Assembly (NCBI GenBank): GCA_014763515.1
Contig: JACXVH010000022.1
Location: 1 to 25,051, forward strand
Direction: 5' to 3'
Origin: Flavobacteriaceae bacterium
GTDB taxonomy: Bacteria > Bacteroidota > Bacteroidia > Flavobacteriales > Flavobacteriaceae
DNA length: 25,051 nucleotides
Each line of letters opens with the position of its first letter. The stretch's first letter is position 1. The notes under the pieces were generated by a model, which saw only the letters and a program-made list of their open reading frames with translations, ran no database searches and was not told where the DNA came from. A program made the position numbers and the translations under genes. Positions 1 through 7,107 of the stretch are shown one piece after another.

Positions 1-24
1 CTTTTTGTATTTACTCATTTATAT

Positions 25-52
25 CAAAAATACAAAAAAATGGCATAGCCAA
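25..52 (-). promoter_or_regulatory. Promoter for a leftward gene outside the window
   Basis: On the minus strand TTG (plus 50-52) is followed after 17 bases by TATTTTTG (plus 25-32), which matches the Bacteroidota -33/-7 pattern (TTG, 17-23 bases, TAnnTTTG). The start codon it would serve lies left of the window. An 11-bp inverted repeat (2-12 with 28-38) overlaps it and might be an operator. Inferred from consensus only. Confidence 0.4.
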
Positions 53-62
53 TTGCTCATTA

Positions 63-90
63 CCATCTGCAAAGCAGATGGTTTTAGTTT
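63..90 (+). terminator. Hairpin, possible terminator
   Basis: Perfect 8-bp stem (63-70 with 74-81), AAA loop, followed by TTTTAGTTTTT. It has the form of a rho-independent terminator, but no rightward gene is visible before it, so it may be only a leader hairpin. Confidence 0.35.
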
Positions 91-100
91 TTAATAAAAC

Positions 101-131
101 AAAAAAGCCATTCGCTTGAATGGCTTTTTTT
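101..131 (-). terminator. Bidirectional terminator after the ltaS-like/phosphatase operon
   Basis: Perfect 13-bp stem (101-113 with 118-130) with loop GCTT; A-run on one side and T-run on the other, so it can work in both directions. It lies 18 bases beyond the stop codon at 149-151 that the phosphatase gene reaches if its frameshift is corrected, but about 145 bases beyond the stop actually in frame. This supports 149 as the ancestral gene end. Confidence 0.8.
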
Positions 132-148
132 ATACTTTAAAAGAAATT

Positions 149-722
149 TTATTTCACAGAATCTTTTCTAGAAATATATGAATGAAGGAAATCACCTTTA
201 GGTTTGCCTAGATCGAAAGAAGACCATTTTGTTAGGAAGCGAGTTGAAGTTCTTGCTTCATCTCTATCCATTCCTTCATAATTCTATTCTGTAAATTGCT
301 GAATACATTTCTGCCCTACCTACTCCATGATAACAATGAATCAAAACTGGATAATTTGTTGTATCATCCATAATTTTAAAGAAATAATCTAAATTATGTT
401 TTTGAGGTACTTGATGAGAACCGTTATTAAAATAATTTACACCCGAAATCTTTGCAATCGCTTCTTGTTCTGCAACTAGTTCTTCAGGTACTTCGGGATT
501 ATTTTTAACATCATCAGTTCCAGGAAAACGTAAATCTATAACACTTTTAATGTTATATTTTTTGATGTAGTCTTCTAATTCATCTGGTGGTATAACACCT
601 GATTTATATACTTTACCTTCAATAATGGTTTCAAAATTATGGTTAATGTGCATATCATAAGCATACTTACCACCAAAAATTGCTCCTACAACCAATATTG
701 TTATTAAAATCTTTTTTACCAT
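149..722 (-). pseudogene. Dual-specificity-phosphatase-like protein, frameshifted near the C-terminus
   Basis: The in-frame product (276-722) is 148 aa: one N-terminal membrane segment (about residues 4-22), a substrate loop with DLR near 64-66, and the cysteine phosphatase signature HCxxGxGRA with Cys130 and Arg136. It then stops two residues after YRIE. Removing one T at 280/281 restores a frame reading YEGMDRDEARTSTRF and further, to TAA at 149-151, giving about 190 aa. The restored segment looks like the normal alpha-helical end of this family, and the terminator follows directly. So the gene is either a recent frameshift mutant or a sequencing error; the catalytic loop remains intact. 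Its start overlaps the end of the upstream sulfatase gene (ATGGTAA), so the two are translationally coupled. It probably acts at the membrane; the substrate is unknown. Confidence 0.75.
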
Positions 723-2650
723 GCTTTGTCTAATTTTTGATCAATTATTTTTTCCATGTAATCTTGAACAAAAGCTTTGCAAGCTTCGCCTACTTTTTCC
801 ATTTCTGGAGTTTTTTTATTAATTAAATTGTGCTCAAGACCTTTATCGTTAATATCGTAATAACCTATTACATGTTTACCATCAAAATTACATATATATT
901 TACCCATCTGTAATTGATAAGTTCCCGCATTATGTTCAATAACAAATGGTTCTATTTCTTTATCGCCAACTAAACTTCTACCCCAACTTCTAAATGGTTT
1001 ATTATAACCAATTAAGTCCATAATTGTAGGATAAATATCAATTTGTTGAGCCAAATTTTTATTTACGCCAACTAAGTCACTATTTGGTTTGAATATTAAA
1101 ATAGGAACCGCATCTCGATTTAGGATTTTTTTATATTCATCATAATATTTTAAATTACCATGATCAGCAGTGATTATGAATATAGTATTCTTGTACCAAG
1201 GCATCTTTTTTGCTTCTTCAAAAAACTTTTTAAATGCATAATCTGTATAACCAACACATTTATGAATAGCAATATCTCCCTCAGGAAACTTGTCATTATA
1301 TTTTTCTGGAATGGTGTAAGGCTCGTGTGAGGAAACCGTAAAAATTGTACTAAAAAATGGTGTTTTCTTTTTATCTAAAGTTTCTTTCATGAAATGGAAA
1401 AAAGGCTCGTCCCAAATTCCCCAAGAACCATCAAACTCATCATCATTATTAAATTCAGTTTTTCCATAATAATGATCAAATCCTAAAATATTTGAAAAAC
1501 CTAAAAATCCCATTGAACCATTTGGTGCTCCATGAAAAAAAGATGTATCATAACCCAATTCGTTCAAAATTGATACAATAGATTGGATTTTTTGCTTTGC
1601 ATATGGAGAAGAAGTGAAAGCGTCTTTAAATGATGGAATACCAGCAAGAATTGAAGACATACCATGGATAGATTTTCTTCCATTTGCATAAGCATTAGTG
1701 TAAATTAAACTATGTTGTGCTAAAGAATCAATAAATGGTGTATATCCTTTATAGTTTGGAATATTCATATCTTTATTAAAAGAGCCTAAATATTCTCTTC
1801 CATAACTTTCTGTAATAAACAAAACGATATTTGGTCTCGATTCAGGAAAATTAGCATATTGTTTTTTTGGTTTAAAATATTGGTTTACCAAAGTAGAATC
1901 TACCAAATTTACTTTCTTAAAACTCGTTTGATTAATTGTTCTTATAATTGAAAATGGAGTATTTAATACAATATCAGCATGTTGTGGTTGTTTTACATAT
2001 CGATTTGCATCAATCATATTAATAGGGCGTGTACTCTTTTTGAAATCACCTCTAATACCTCCAACTACTAAAATACCAGTAATAATAAATGCAATTGTTG
2101 AAAATGTATAGTATTTTATTTTAGAAGTAGGAACTTGTTCTTGTACTTTTACTTTTTTGTATAGATAAATCCATAAAAAAGCACAAACAACGAAAGCCAA
2201 ATACACATGCCAATAGCTTATTAAAAATCTAAAAAACATATTTGCTTTATTCGTTTCGTTCTCTAAAACACTATAAACAGCAACTGTTGTTCTTGAAAAA
2301 ATATACTTATAATATATAAAATCAATGAAATTTGTAGCAAAAGCAATTAAGTTTAAAGTAAAATAAACATAGGTTAAGAATTTTTGATAACCTTTACTAG
2401 TGTTGTACCAAATAGGAATTATAGAAAGCACAATAAATAAACTATTTGCATACAAAATAGCAGTTGTATCAAATGCTAAACCGTAATAAGCTAATTCAAA
2501 AAACGCTCCAATCGAGTTTACTTTTAAAAGGCTGTAATTATATATAAAGAATAAAACTCTTACAATAAAATAAAAAACATAAGCTAAAAGTAATCGATAT
2601 AATAAAACAGAATATTCTTGAAATCGAAATATCTTATTAAATGTATTCAT
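716..2650 (-). CDS. LtaS-like sulfatase-family membrane enzyme (phosphoglycerol/phosphoethanolamine transferase type)
   Basis: 644 aa. The N-terminal third has about five membrane helices (roughly 15-38, 48-75, 88-112, 145-163, 180-197), followed by an extracytoplasmic sulfatase/alkaline-phosphatase-fold domain. Metal and catalytic positions can be matched to LtaS: Glu281 in TESYGRE, a probable nucleophile Ser327 in GRKSIHG (Thr in LtaS, similar spacing from the Glu), and Asp496-His497 in TADHGN. Known relatives transfer phosphoglycerol or phosphoethanolamine to envelope glycans or lipids. A flavobacterium has no lipoteichoic acid, so the acceptor here is unknown. First gene of a two-gene operon; its stop overlaps the start of the phosphatase-like gene by 7 bases. 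A TATTTTTG -7 box lies 18 bases upstream. Confidence 0.85.
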   Translation of the reverse strand: MNTFNKIFRFQEYSVLLYRLLLAYVFYFIVRVLFFIYNYSLLKVNSIGAFFELAYYGLAFDTTAILYANSLFIVLSIIPIWYNTSKGYQKFLTYVYFTLNLIAFATNFIDFIYYKYIFSRTTVAVYSVLENETNKANMFFRFLISYWHVYLAFVVCAFLWIYLYKKVKVQEQVPTSKIKYYTFSTIAFIITGILVVGGIRGDFKKSTRPINMIDANRYVKQPQHADIVLNTPFSIIRTINQTSFKKVNLVDSTLVNQYFKPKKQYANFPESRPNIVLFITESYGREYLGSFNKDMNIPNYKGYTPFIDSLAQHSLIYTNAYANGRKSIHGMSSILAGIPSFKDAFTSSPYAKQKIQSIVSILNELGYDTSFFHGAPNGSMGFLGFSNILGFDHYYGKTEFNNDDEFDGSWGIWDEPFFHFMKETLDKKKTPFFSTIFTVSSHEPYTIPEKYNDKFPEGDIAIHKCVGYTDYAFKKFFEEAKKMPWYKNTIFIITADHGNLKYYDEYKKILNRDAVPILIFKPNSDLVGVNKNLAQQIDIYPTIMDLIGYNKPFRSWGRSLVGDKEIEPFVIEHNAGTYQLQMGKYICNFDGKHVIGYYDINDKGLEHNLINKKTPEMEKVGEACKAFVQDYMEKIIDQKLDKAW

Positions 2651-2667
2651 AATGTAATTTTGATTGA

Positions 2668-2675
2668 CAAAAATA
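2668..2675 (-). promoter_or_regulatory. -7 promoter element of the ltaS-like operon
   Basis: The minus strand reads TATTTTTG, a perfect TAnnTTTG match, 18 bases before the ATG at 2650. A TTG lies 15 bases further upstream, slightly closer than usual for a -33 box. Confidence 0.45.
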
Positions 2676-2716
2676 CAAAATCTAATAATTCAAAATTTGT
2701 TAAATAATTTCTATAA

Positions 2717-2738
2717 AATATTATGCACGCATAATATT
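2717..2738. promoter_or_regulatory. Palindromic operator upstream of acyl-CoA synthetase 1 (probable MarR site)
   Basis: 22-base palindrome: 10-bp arms AATATTATGC and GCATAATATT around the spacer AC. The same core, ATGCACGCAT, occurs in a longer palindrome just before the marR gene at 6578-6603; I see it nowhere else in the window. It lies about 85 bases before the likely -7 box of the synthetase and about 40 bases behind the -7 box of the divergent ltaS-like gene, so either promoter could be affected. Assignment to the MarR protein encoded here is inferred from site sharing and autoregulation logic. Confidence 0.65.
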
Positions 2739-2822
2739 CAGAAAATCAACACAATAACTTAAATATCAAGGTTTTTCAACTAAGAAGACGCTAAAAAATG
2801 TCCTAATTATTTAAAAAATCCT

Positions 2823-2829
2823 TAATTTG
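2823..2829 (+). promoter_or_regulatory. Probable -7 element of acyl-CoA synthetase 1
   Basis: TAATTTG followed by C, one base shorter than TAnnTTTG. The identical string sits at exactly the same distance (G 23 bases before the A of ATG) upstream of the paralogous synthetase at 4757, which argues it is functional. No good -33 TTG is visible here. Confidence 0.4.
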
Positions 2830-2851
2830 CAGGCACTAATTTTCTGAAAAA

Positions 2852-4624
2852 ATGAATAAAATTACTAGGATTTTTGATTTCCCCTACTATCAATTAGAAA
2901 ACTATAATTTAAAAGATGCTTTTGTTTCCAAAGTCGATGGAATTTGGGTAAAAACATCAACATCCGAATATATAGAAAAAGCGAATGCTATTTCAAAAGC
3001 TTTAATAGAATTAGGAATTAAAAAAGGTAGCAAGATTGCCCTAATTTCTTCTAATAATAGAACAGAATGGAACATTATAGATATCGGTATTTCTCAAATT
3101 GGTGCTGTTTCTATTCCAATTTATCCAACAGTTTCTGCTGAAGAATTTGAGTATATATTCAATCACTCTGAAGCTGAACTTTGCATATTATCTGATGAAG
3201 TATTATTTGAAAAAATTAACGCCATTAGAAATCAACTTACTTTTATTAAAGAAATTTATTCTTTTGATGTTGTTAAAGGATGTAAGAATTGGAACGAATT
3301 ATTAGAGTTAGGAAACTCTTTAAATAATTTAGACCAAGTTGAAGAAGCAAAAAATAATGTAGACACAAAAGATTTGGTAACCATTATTTACACCTCAGGA
3401 ACAACAGGAAAACCTAAAGGTGTTATGCTTTCACACGAAAACTTAGTAAGTGATACATTGGGTTCGTTTAAAAGAGTTCCACTTAAAATTGGTGATAGTA
3501 GAGCGATGAGCTTCTTGCCTATTTGTCACGTTTTCGAAAGAGTATTAACTTACATCTATCAATATTCAGGAATTTCAATTTATTATGCCGAGTCTATCGA
3601 TAAAATTGCCGAGAATATTAAAGAAGTAAAGCCAAATGTAATGACTGTAGTACCAAGACTTCTTGAAAAAGTTTATGATAAAATTATTGAAAGAGGTTCT
3701 GAACTTTCAGGTATAAAAAGAGCTCTTTTCTTTTGGTCAGTAAAAGTTGGAGAACAATATCAACCTTATGGTGCAAATGGTTGGTTTTATAGTCTAAAAT
3801 TAGCCATTGCAAACAAATTAGTTTTAAGTAAATGGAAAGAAGGTCTTGGTGGAAATCTTGAAATTATTGTTTCGGGAAGTGCACCTTTACAACACCGATT
3901 GATAAAAATATTTACAGCGAGCAAAATTACCGTTATGGAAGGTTATGGCTTAACAGAAACTTCTCCAGTAATTGCTGTAAATGATATGAGAAATGGCGGA
4001 TTTAAAATTGGAACTGTTGGTAAACCTTTAGATAATATTGAAGTTAAAATTGCCGAAGATGGTGAAATTCTTTGTAAAGGACCAATTGTAATGATGGGTT
4101 ATTATAAAGATGAAGAAAAAACAGCAAGTATTATTAAGGATGGTTATTTTCATACAGAAGATATTGGCGAACTAGATGCTGAAGGTTTCCTAAAAATTAC
4201 AGATCGTAAAAAGGAAATGTTTAAAACTTCTGGCGGCAAATATGTGGCACCGCAGGTTTTAGAAAACGATTTTAAACAGTCGCGTTTTATTGAACAAATT
4301 ATGGTTATTGGTGAAGGTCAAAAAATGCCATCCGCTTTTATTCAGTTAGATTTTCAATTTGTAAAACAATGGGCAGAAAAAAAGCATTTAAACATTGGAA
4401 ATACAAACGAAGAAATTATCAATAATCCTCAAGTTAAAGAACGAATTCAACATGTTTTAGATTCTATTAATCCAAAATTTGGAAAATGGGAACAAATAAA
4501 AAGATTTGAATTAACTCCTGAAGTCTGGTCAATTGAAGGAGGCGAACTAACTCCTACTTTAAAATTAAAAAGAAAACAAATATTAAATAAATATAAAGAC
4601 TTGTACGATAAGATTTACAATTAG
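2852..4624 (+). CDS. Long-chain acyl-CoA synthetase (AMP-forming), copy 1
   Basis: 590 aa, usual length for the family. Converts free fatty acid, ATP and CoA to acyl-CoA, the entry step to beta-oxidation. Motifs: phosphate loop TIIYTSGTTGKPKG at 177-190, adenine-binding MEGYGLTETSPV, hinge region ITDRKKEMFKTSGGK, and a C-terminal lysine in LTPTLKLKRK. Residue 436 is Glu (HTEDIG) where the neighbouring copy and the family generally have Gly (HTGDIG); the ATP-ribose-binding Asp437 is kept. Begins with the same MN-ITR-FDFPYYQL as the next gene, a tandem duplicate about two-thirds identical by eye. A palindrome shared with marR lies upstream, so induction by fatty acids or acyl-CoA is likely. Confidence 0.92.
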   Translation: MNKITRIFDFPYYQLENYNLKDAFVSKVDGIWVKTSTSEYIEKANAISKALIELGIKKGSKIALISSNNRTEWNIIDIGISQIGAVSIPIYPTVSAEEFEYIFNHSEAELCILSDEVLFEKINAIRNQLTFIKEIYSFDVVKGCKNWNELLELGNSLNNLDQVEEAKNNVDTKDLVTIIYTSGTTGKPKGVMLSHENLVSDTLGSFKRVPLKIGDSRAMSFLPICHVFERVLTYIYQYSGISIYYAESIDKIAENIKEVKPNVMTVVPRLLEKVYDKIIERGSELSGIKRALFFWSVKVGEQYQPYGANGWFYSLKLAIANKLVLSKWKEGLGGNLEIIVSGSAPLQHRLIKIFTASKITVMEGYGLTETSPVIAVNDMRNGGFKIGTVGKPLDNIEVKIAEDGEILCKGPIVMMGYYKDEEKTASIIKDGYFHTEDIGELDAEGFLKITDRKKEMFKTSGGKYVAPQVLENDFKQSRFIEQIMVIGEGQKMPSAFIQLDFQFVKQWAEKKHLNIGNTNEEIINNPQVKERIQHVLDSINPKFGKWEQIKRFELTPEVWSIEGGELTPTLKLKRKQILNKYKDLYDKIYN

Positions 4625-4643
4625 GACATTTTAACATATTTTA

Positions 4644-4687
4644 AAAAAATATTAATATAAGTTCTGCAAATAATGTTAATATTTTTT
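4644..4687 (+). terminator. AT-only inverted repeat between the synthetase paralogs, possible terminator
   Basis: 12-bp perfect arms (4644-4655 with 4676-4687), 20-base spacer, the right arm ending in a run of six T. It sits just after the first synthetase and before a separate promoter for the second, so a weak terminator is plausible; with no G or C in the stem the hairpin would be unstable. Confidence 0.35.
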
Positions 4688-4703
4688 GTCATCTATAAAA
4701 AAA

Positions 4704-4734
4704 TTTGGGTTTAAAATACAAATTCACTAATTTG
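4704..4734 (+). promoter_or_regulatory. Promoter of acyl-CoA synthetase 2
   Basis: TTTG at 4704-4707 and TAATTTG at 4728-4734, 20 bases apart, which fits Bacteroidota -33/-7 spacing. The -7 string and its 23-base distance to ATG are the same as upstream of copy 1. No ATGCACGCAT palindrome is present here, so this copy may escape the MarR control suggested for copy 1. Confidence 0.45.
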
Positions 4735-4756
4735 CTACTCTTAATTATAAAAAATA

Positions 4757-6541
4757 ATGAACGAAATTACGCGCTTATTTGATTTTCCTTATTACCAATT
4801 GCAAAAATATAACTTAGATGCTGCTTTGGTAACTAAATATAATGGAAAATGGGTAAAAACTTCAACCCAAAAATACATCGATGAATCTAATAAACTTTCA
4901 AGAGCTTTATTAAGATTAGGGGTCGAAAAAAACCAAAAAATTGCCATAATTTCTTCTACCAACAGAACAGAATGGCACATGTGCGATATTGGTATTCTTC
5001 AAATTGGAGCACAAACAGTTCCTATTTACCCAACAATCGCTGCTGATGATTATGAATATATTTTAAATCACTCAGAATCTAGCTATTGCTTTATTTCTGA
5101 TGCAGAAGTGTTTGAAAAAATAAATTCTATCAAACATAAAGTTCCTTCTTTAAAAGAAATATATTCTTACGATGAAATAAATGGTTGTAAAAACTGGAAC
5201 GAAGTATTAAATCTTGGCGAAGATCAATCGAACCAAAACGAAGTTGAAAATAGAAAGGATAGCATTACAACTACAGATTTAGCAACTATTATCTACACTT
5301 CTGGAACAACTGGCAGACCAAAAGGTGTTATGTTAACGCATCAAAATATTGTTTCTGATGTATTGATGAGTGCTCCAAGAGTTCCATTTGAACCAGGTGC
5401 TTATACAGCTTTAAGTTTCTTACCTATTTGCCATATTTTCGAAAGAATGATTACCTATTTGTATCAGTACTTCGGTGTATCAATTTACTTTGCTGAAAGC
5501 ATTGAAAAAATATCAGACAATTTAAAAGAAGTACATCCAAATGTAATGACAGTCGTACCCCGTCTTTTAGAGAAAGTTTACGATAAAATTTATGCAAAAG
5601 GCGCCGAATTAACTGGAATTAAAAAGAAATTATTCTTTTGGGCTACAGGATTAGGAATACAATACAAACCTTATGAAGAAAATGGTTGGTGGTATGAATT
5701 TCAATTAAAAATTGCCCGTAAATTAATTTTCTCTAAATGGCAAGAAGCTTTAGGAGGAGAATTAAAACTTCTAGTTTCAGGAAGTGCCGCTTTACAACCT
5801 AAATTAACAAAGGTTTTTACCGCTGCAGGAATTCCAGTTATGGAAGGTTATGGTTTAACAGAAACTTCTCCCGTTATTTCGGTTAACGATATGAGAAATA
5901 AAGGTTTCAGAGTTGGAACTGTTGGTAAAGTTTTAAATGGTGTAGAAGTAAAAATTGCCGAAGATGGTGAAATTCTTTGTAAAGGACCAAATGTAATGAT
6001 CGGTTATTACAAAGATGAAGAAAAAACAAATGAAGCTATTCAAAATGGATATTTTCATACAGGCGATATTGGTGAAATCGACGCAGAAGGTTTCTTAAAA
6101 ATTACCGATCGTAAAAAAGAAATGTTTAAAACTTCTGGTGGTAAATATGTAGCACCTCAGTTGTTAGAAAACACTTTTAAACAATCGCGTTTTATAGAAC
6201 AAATTATGGTTATTGGTGAAGGCGAAAAAATGCCAGCAGCCTTTATTCAACCAAGTTTTGAGTTTGTTCAAGAATGGGCTTCAAGACACGGAAAATCAAA
6301 TATTGGTACAACTAACGAAGAAATTTGTAAAAACGAAGAAGTTATCAAGAGAATTCAAGAAGAAGTAGATCACTACAATGAAAAGTTTGGTAACTGGGAA
6401 AAAGTTAAAAAATTCGAATTAACACCTGATATTTGGGGAATCGATTCTGGACATTTAACTCCTACCATGAAATTAAAAAGAAAAATTATTCTTGAAAAGT
6501 ATAAAGACTTGTATGAAAAAATCTATGGAAAAATGGAATAA
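4757..6541 (+). CDS. Long-chain acyl-CoA synthetase (AMP-forming), copy 2
   Basis: 594 aa. Same enzyme type and start region as the preceding gene. Phosphate loop TIIYTSGTTGRPKG, adenine motif MEGYGLTETSPV, canonical HTGDIG with Gly436, hinge ITDRKKEMFKTSGGK, catalytic-lysine region LTPTMKLKRK. All motifs look intact, so this is the more conventional copy. It has its own promoter-like sequence in the 132-base gap. The duplicate pair beside a beta-oxidation operon suggests divided substrate range or different induction conditions (inference). About 100 bases further on begins the marR-fad operon. Confidence 0.92.
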   Translation: MNEITRLFDFPYYQLQKYNLDAALVTKYNGKWVKTSTQKYIDESNKLSRALLRLGVEKNQKIAIISSTNRTEWHMCDIGILQIGAQTVPIYPTIAADDYEYILNHSESSYCFISDAEVFEKINSIKHKVPSLKEIYSYDEINGCKNWNEVLNLGEDQSNQNEVENRKDSITTTDLATIIYTSGTTGRPKGVMLTHQNIVSDVLMSAPRVPFEPGAYTALSFLPICHIFERMITYLYQYFGVSIYFAESIEKISDNLKEVHPNVMTVVPRLLEKVYDKIYAKGAELTGIKKKLFFWATGLGIQYKPYEENGWWYEFQLKIARKLIFSKWQEALGGELKLLVSGSAALQPKLTKVFTAAGIPVMEGYGLTETSPVISVNDMRNKGFRVGTVGKVLNGVEVKIAEDGEILCKGPNVMIGYYKDEEKTNEAIQNGYFHTGDIGEIDAEGFLKITDRKKEMFKTSGGKYVAPQLLENTFKQSRFIEQIMVIGEGEKMPAAFIQPSFEFVQEWASRHGKSNIGTTNEEICKNEEVIKRIQEEVDHYNEKFGNWEKVKKFELTPDIWGIDSGHLTPTMKLKRKIILEKYKDLYEKIYGKME

Positions 6542-6577
6542 TATTATTTAACTTTTTTTTAAAATAAAATAATTTAT

Positions 6578-6603
6578 AAAATACTATGCACGCATAGTAT
6601 TTT
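6578..6603. promoter_or_regulatory. Palindromic operator upstream of marR (probable autoregulatory site)
   Basis: 26-base palindrome: 12-bp perfect arms (6578-6589 and 6592-6603) around spacer AC; core ATGCACGCAT as at 2717-2738. It ends four bases before the -7 box at 6608-6615 and so covers the -33 region: a bound repressor would block RNA polymerase. No TTG is present at the -33 position. Confidence 0.75.
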
Positions 6604-6607
6604 TTTT

Positions 6608-6615
6608 TATATTTG
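6608..6615 (+). promoter_or_regulatory. -7 promoter element of the marR-fad operon
   Basis: TATATTTG, exact TAnnTTTG match, 22 bases before the marR ATG and directly downstream of the palindromic operator. Confidence 0.6.
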
Positions 6616-6637
6616 AAAACGTTTTAGTTAATTATTC

Positions 6638-7093
6638 ATGAAAGATAAAACAATAGATTATGCTTTAAGAGCAACTTGGCAAGCTGTTTCAAGAATGTAT
6701 AACGAAGAAGCAACTAAGTATGGAGCTACAATGGCTACAGGATTCGCTCTTTTAAGTATCGACAAAGAAGATGGAACACCTTCAACTACTCTAGGACCTA
6801 GAATGGGAATGGAACCTACAAGTCTTACCAGAACTTTAAAATCAATGGAAGAGAAAGGTTTAATTACCAGAAAAAAAAATCCAGAAGATGGTAGAGGCGT
6901 TTTAATTTATTTAACCAAAGAGGGTAAAGAAAAAAGGGAATTATCCAAAGCAACAGTTTTAAGATTTAACGACACTATAAAAAATAATATCAGTGAAGAA
7001 AAAATAAATCATTTTATGGAAGTTATAGAACTGATTAATGAAATGATTTCCGATAAAAAAATTTTTACTAACGAACTAGAAACTAAAATATAA
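6638..7093 (+). CDS. MarR-family transcriptional regulator of fatty-acid degradation
   Basis: 151 aa. N-terminal dimerisation helix, then a winged helix-turn-helix: recognition-helix region MEPTSLTRTLKSMEEKGLI (about 61-79), wing KKNPEDGRGVLIYLTKEG (about 81-98), C-terminal dimerisation helices. The Asp-Gly-Arg of the wing is typical of MarR proteins. First gene of an apparent operon with fadN (14-base gap), fadA, the four-helix-bundle gene and fadE. A 26-base palindrome precedes its -7 box and a near copy precedes acyl-CoA synthetase 1, so it most likely represses both and is released by fatty acid or acyl-CoA. Ligand and mode are inferred; the fold and position are seen. Confidence 0.85.
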   Translation: MKDKTIDYALRATWQAVSRMYNEEATKYGATMATGFALLSIDKEDGTPSTTLGPRMGMEPTSLTRTLKSMEEKGLITRKKNPEDGRGVLIYLTKEGKEKRELSKATVLRFNDTIKNNISEEKINHFMEVIELINEMISDKKIFTNELETKI

Positions 7094-7107
7094 TATAACC
7101 ATTAAGT

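Noticed and set aside
3099..3305. Open frame inside acyl-CoA synthetase 1
   Set aside because: Out-of-frame shadow of a clear enzyme; same for frames inside the second synthetase, fadN, fadA, antiporter, carbonic anhydrase and dps.
6541..6637. Riboswitch in the marR leader
   Set aside because: Only 22 bases separate the -7 box from ATG; no room for a folded aptamer. The symmetrical sequence is a protein-type operator upstream of the -7 box.
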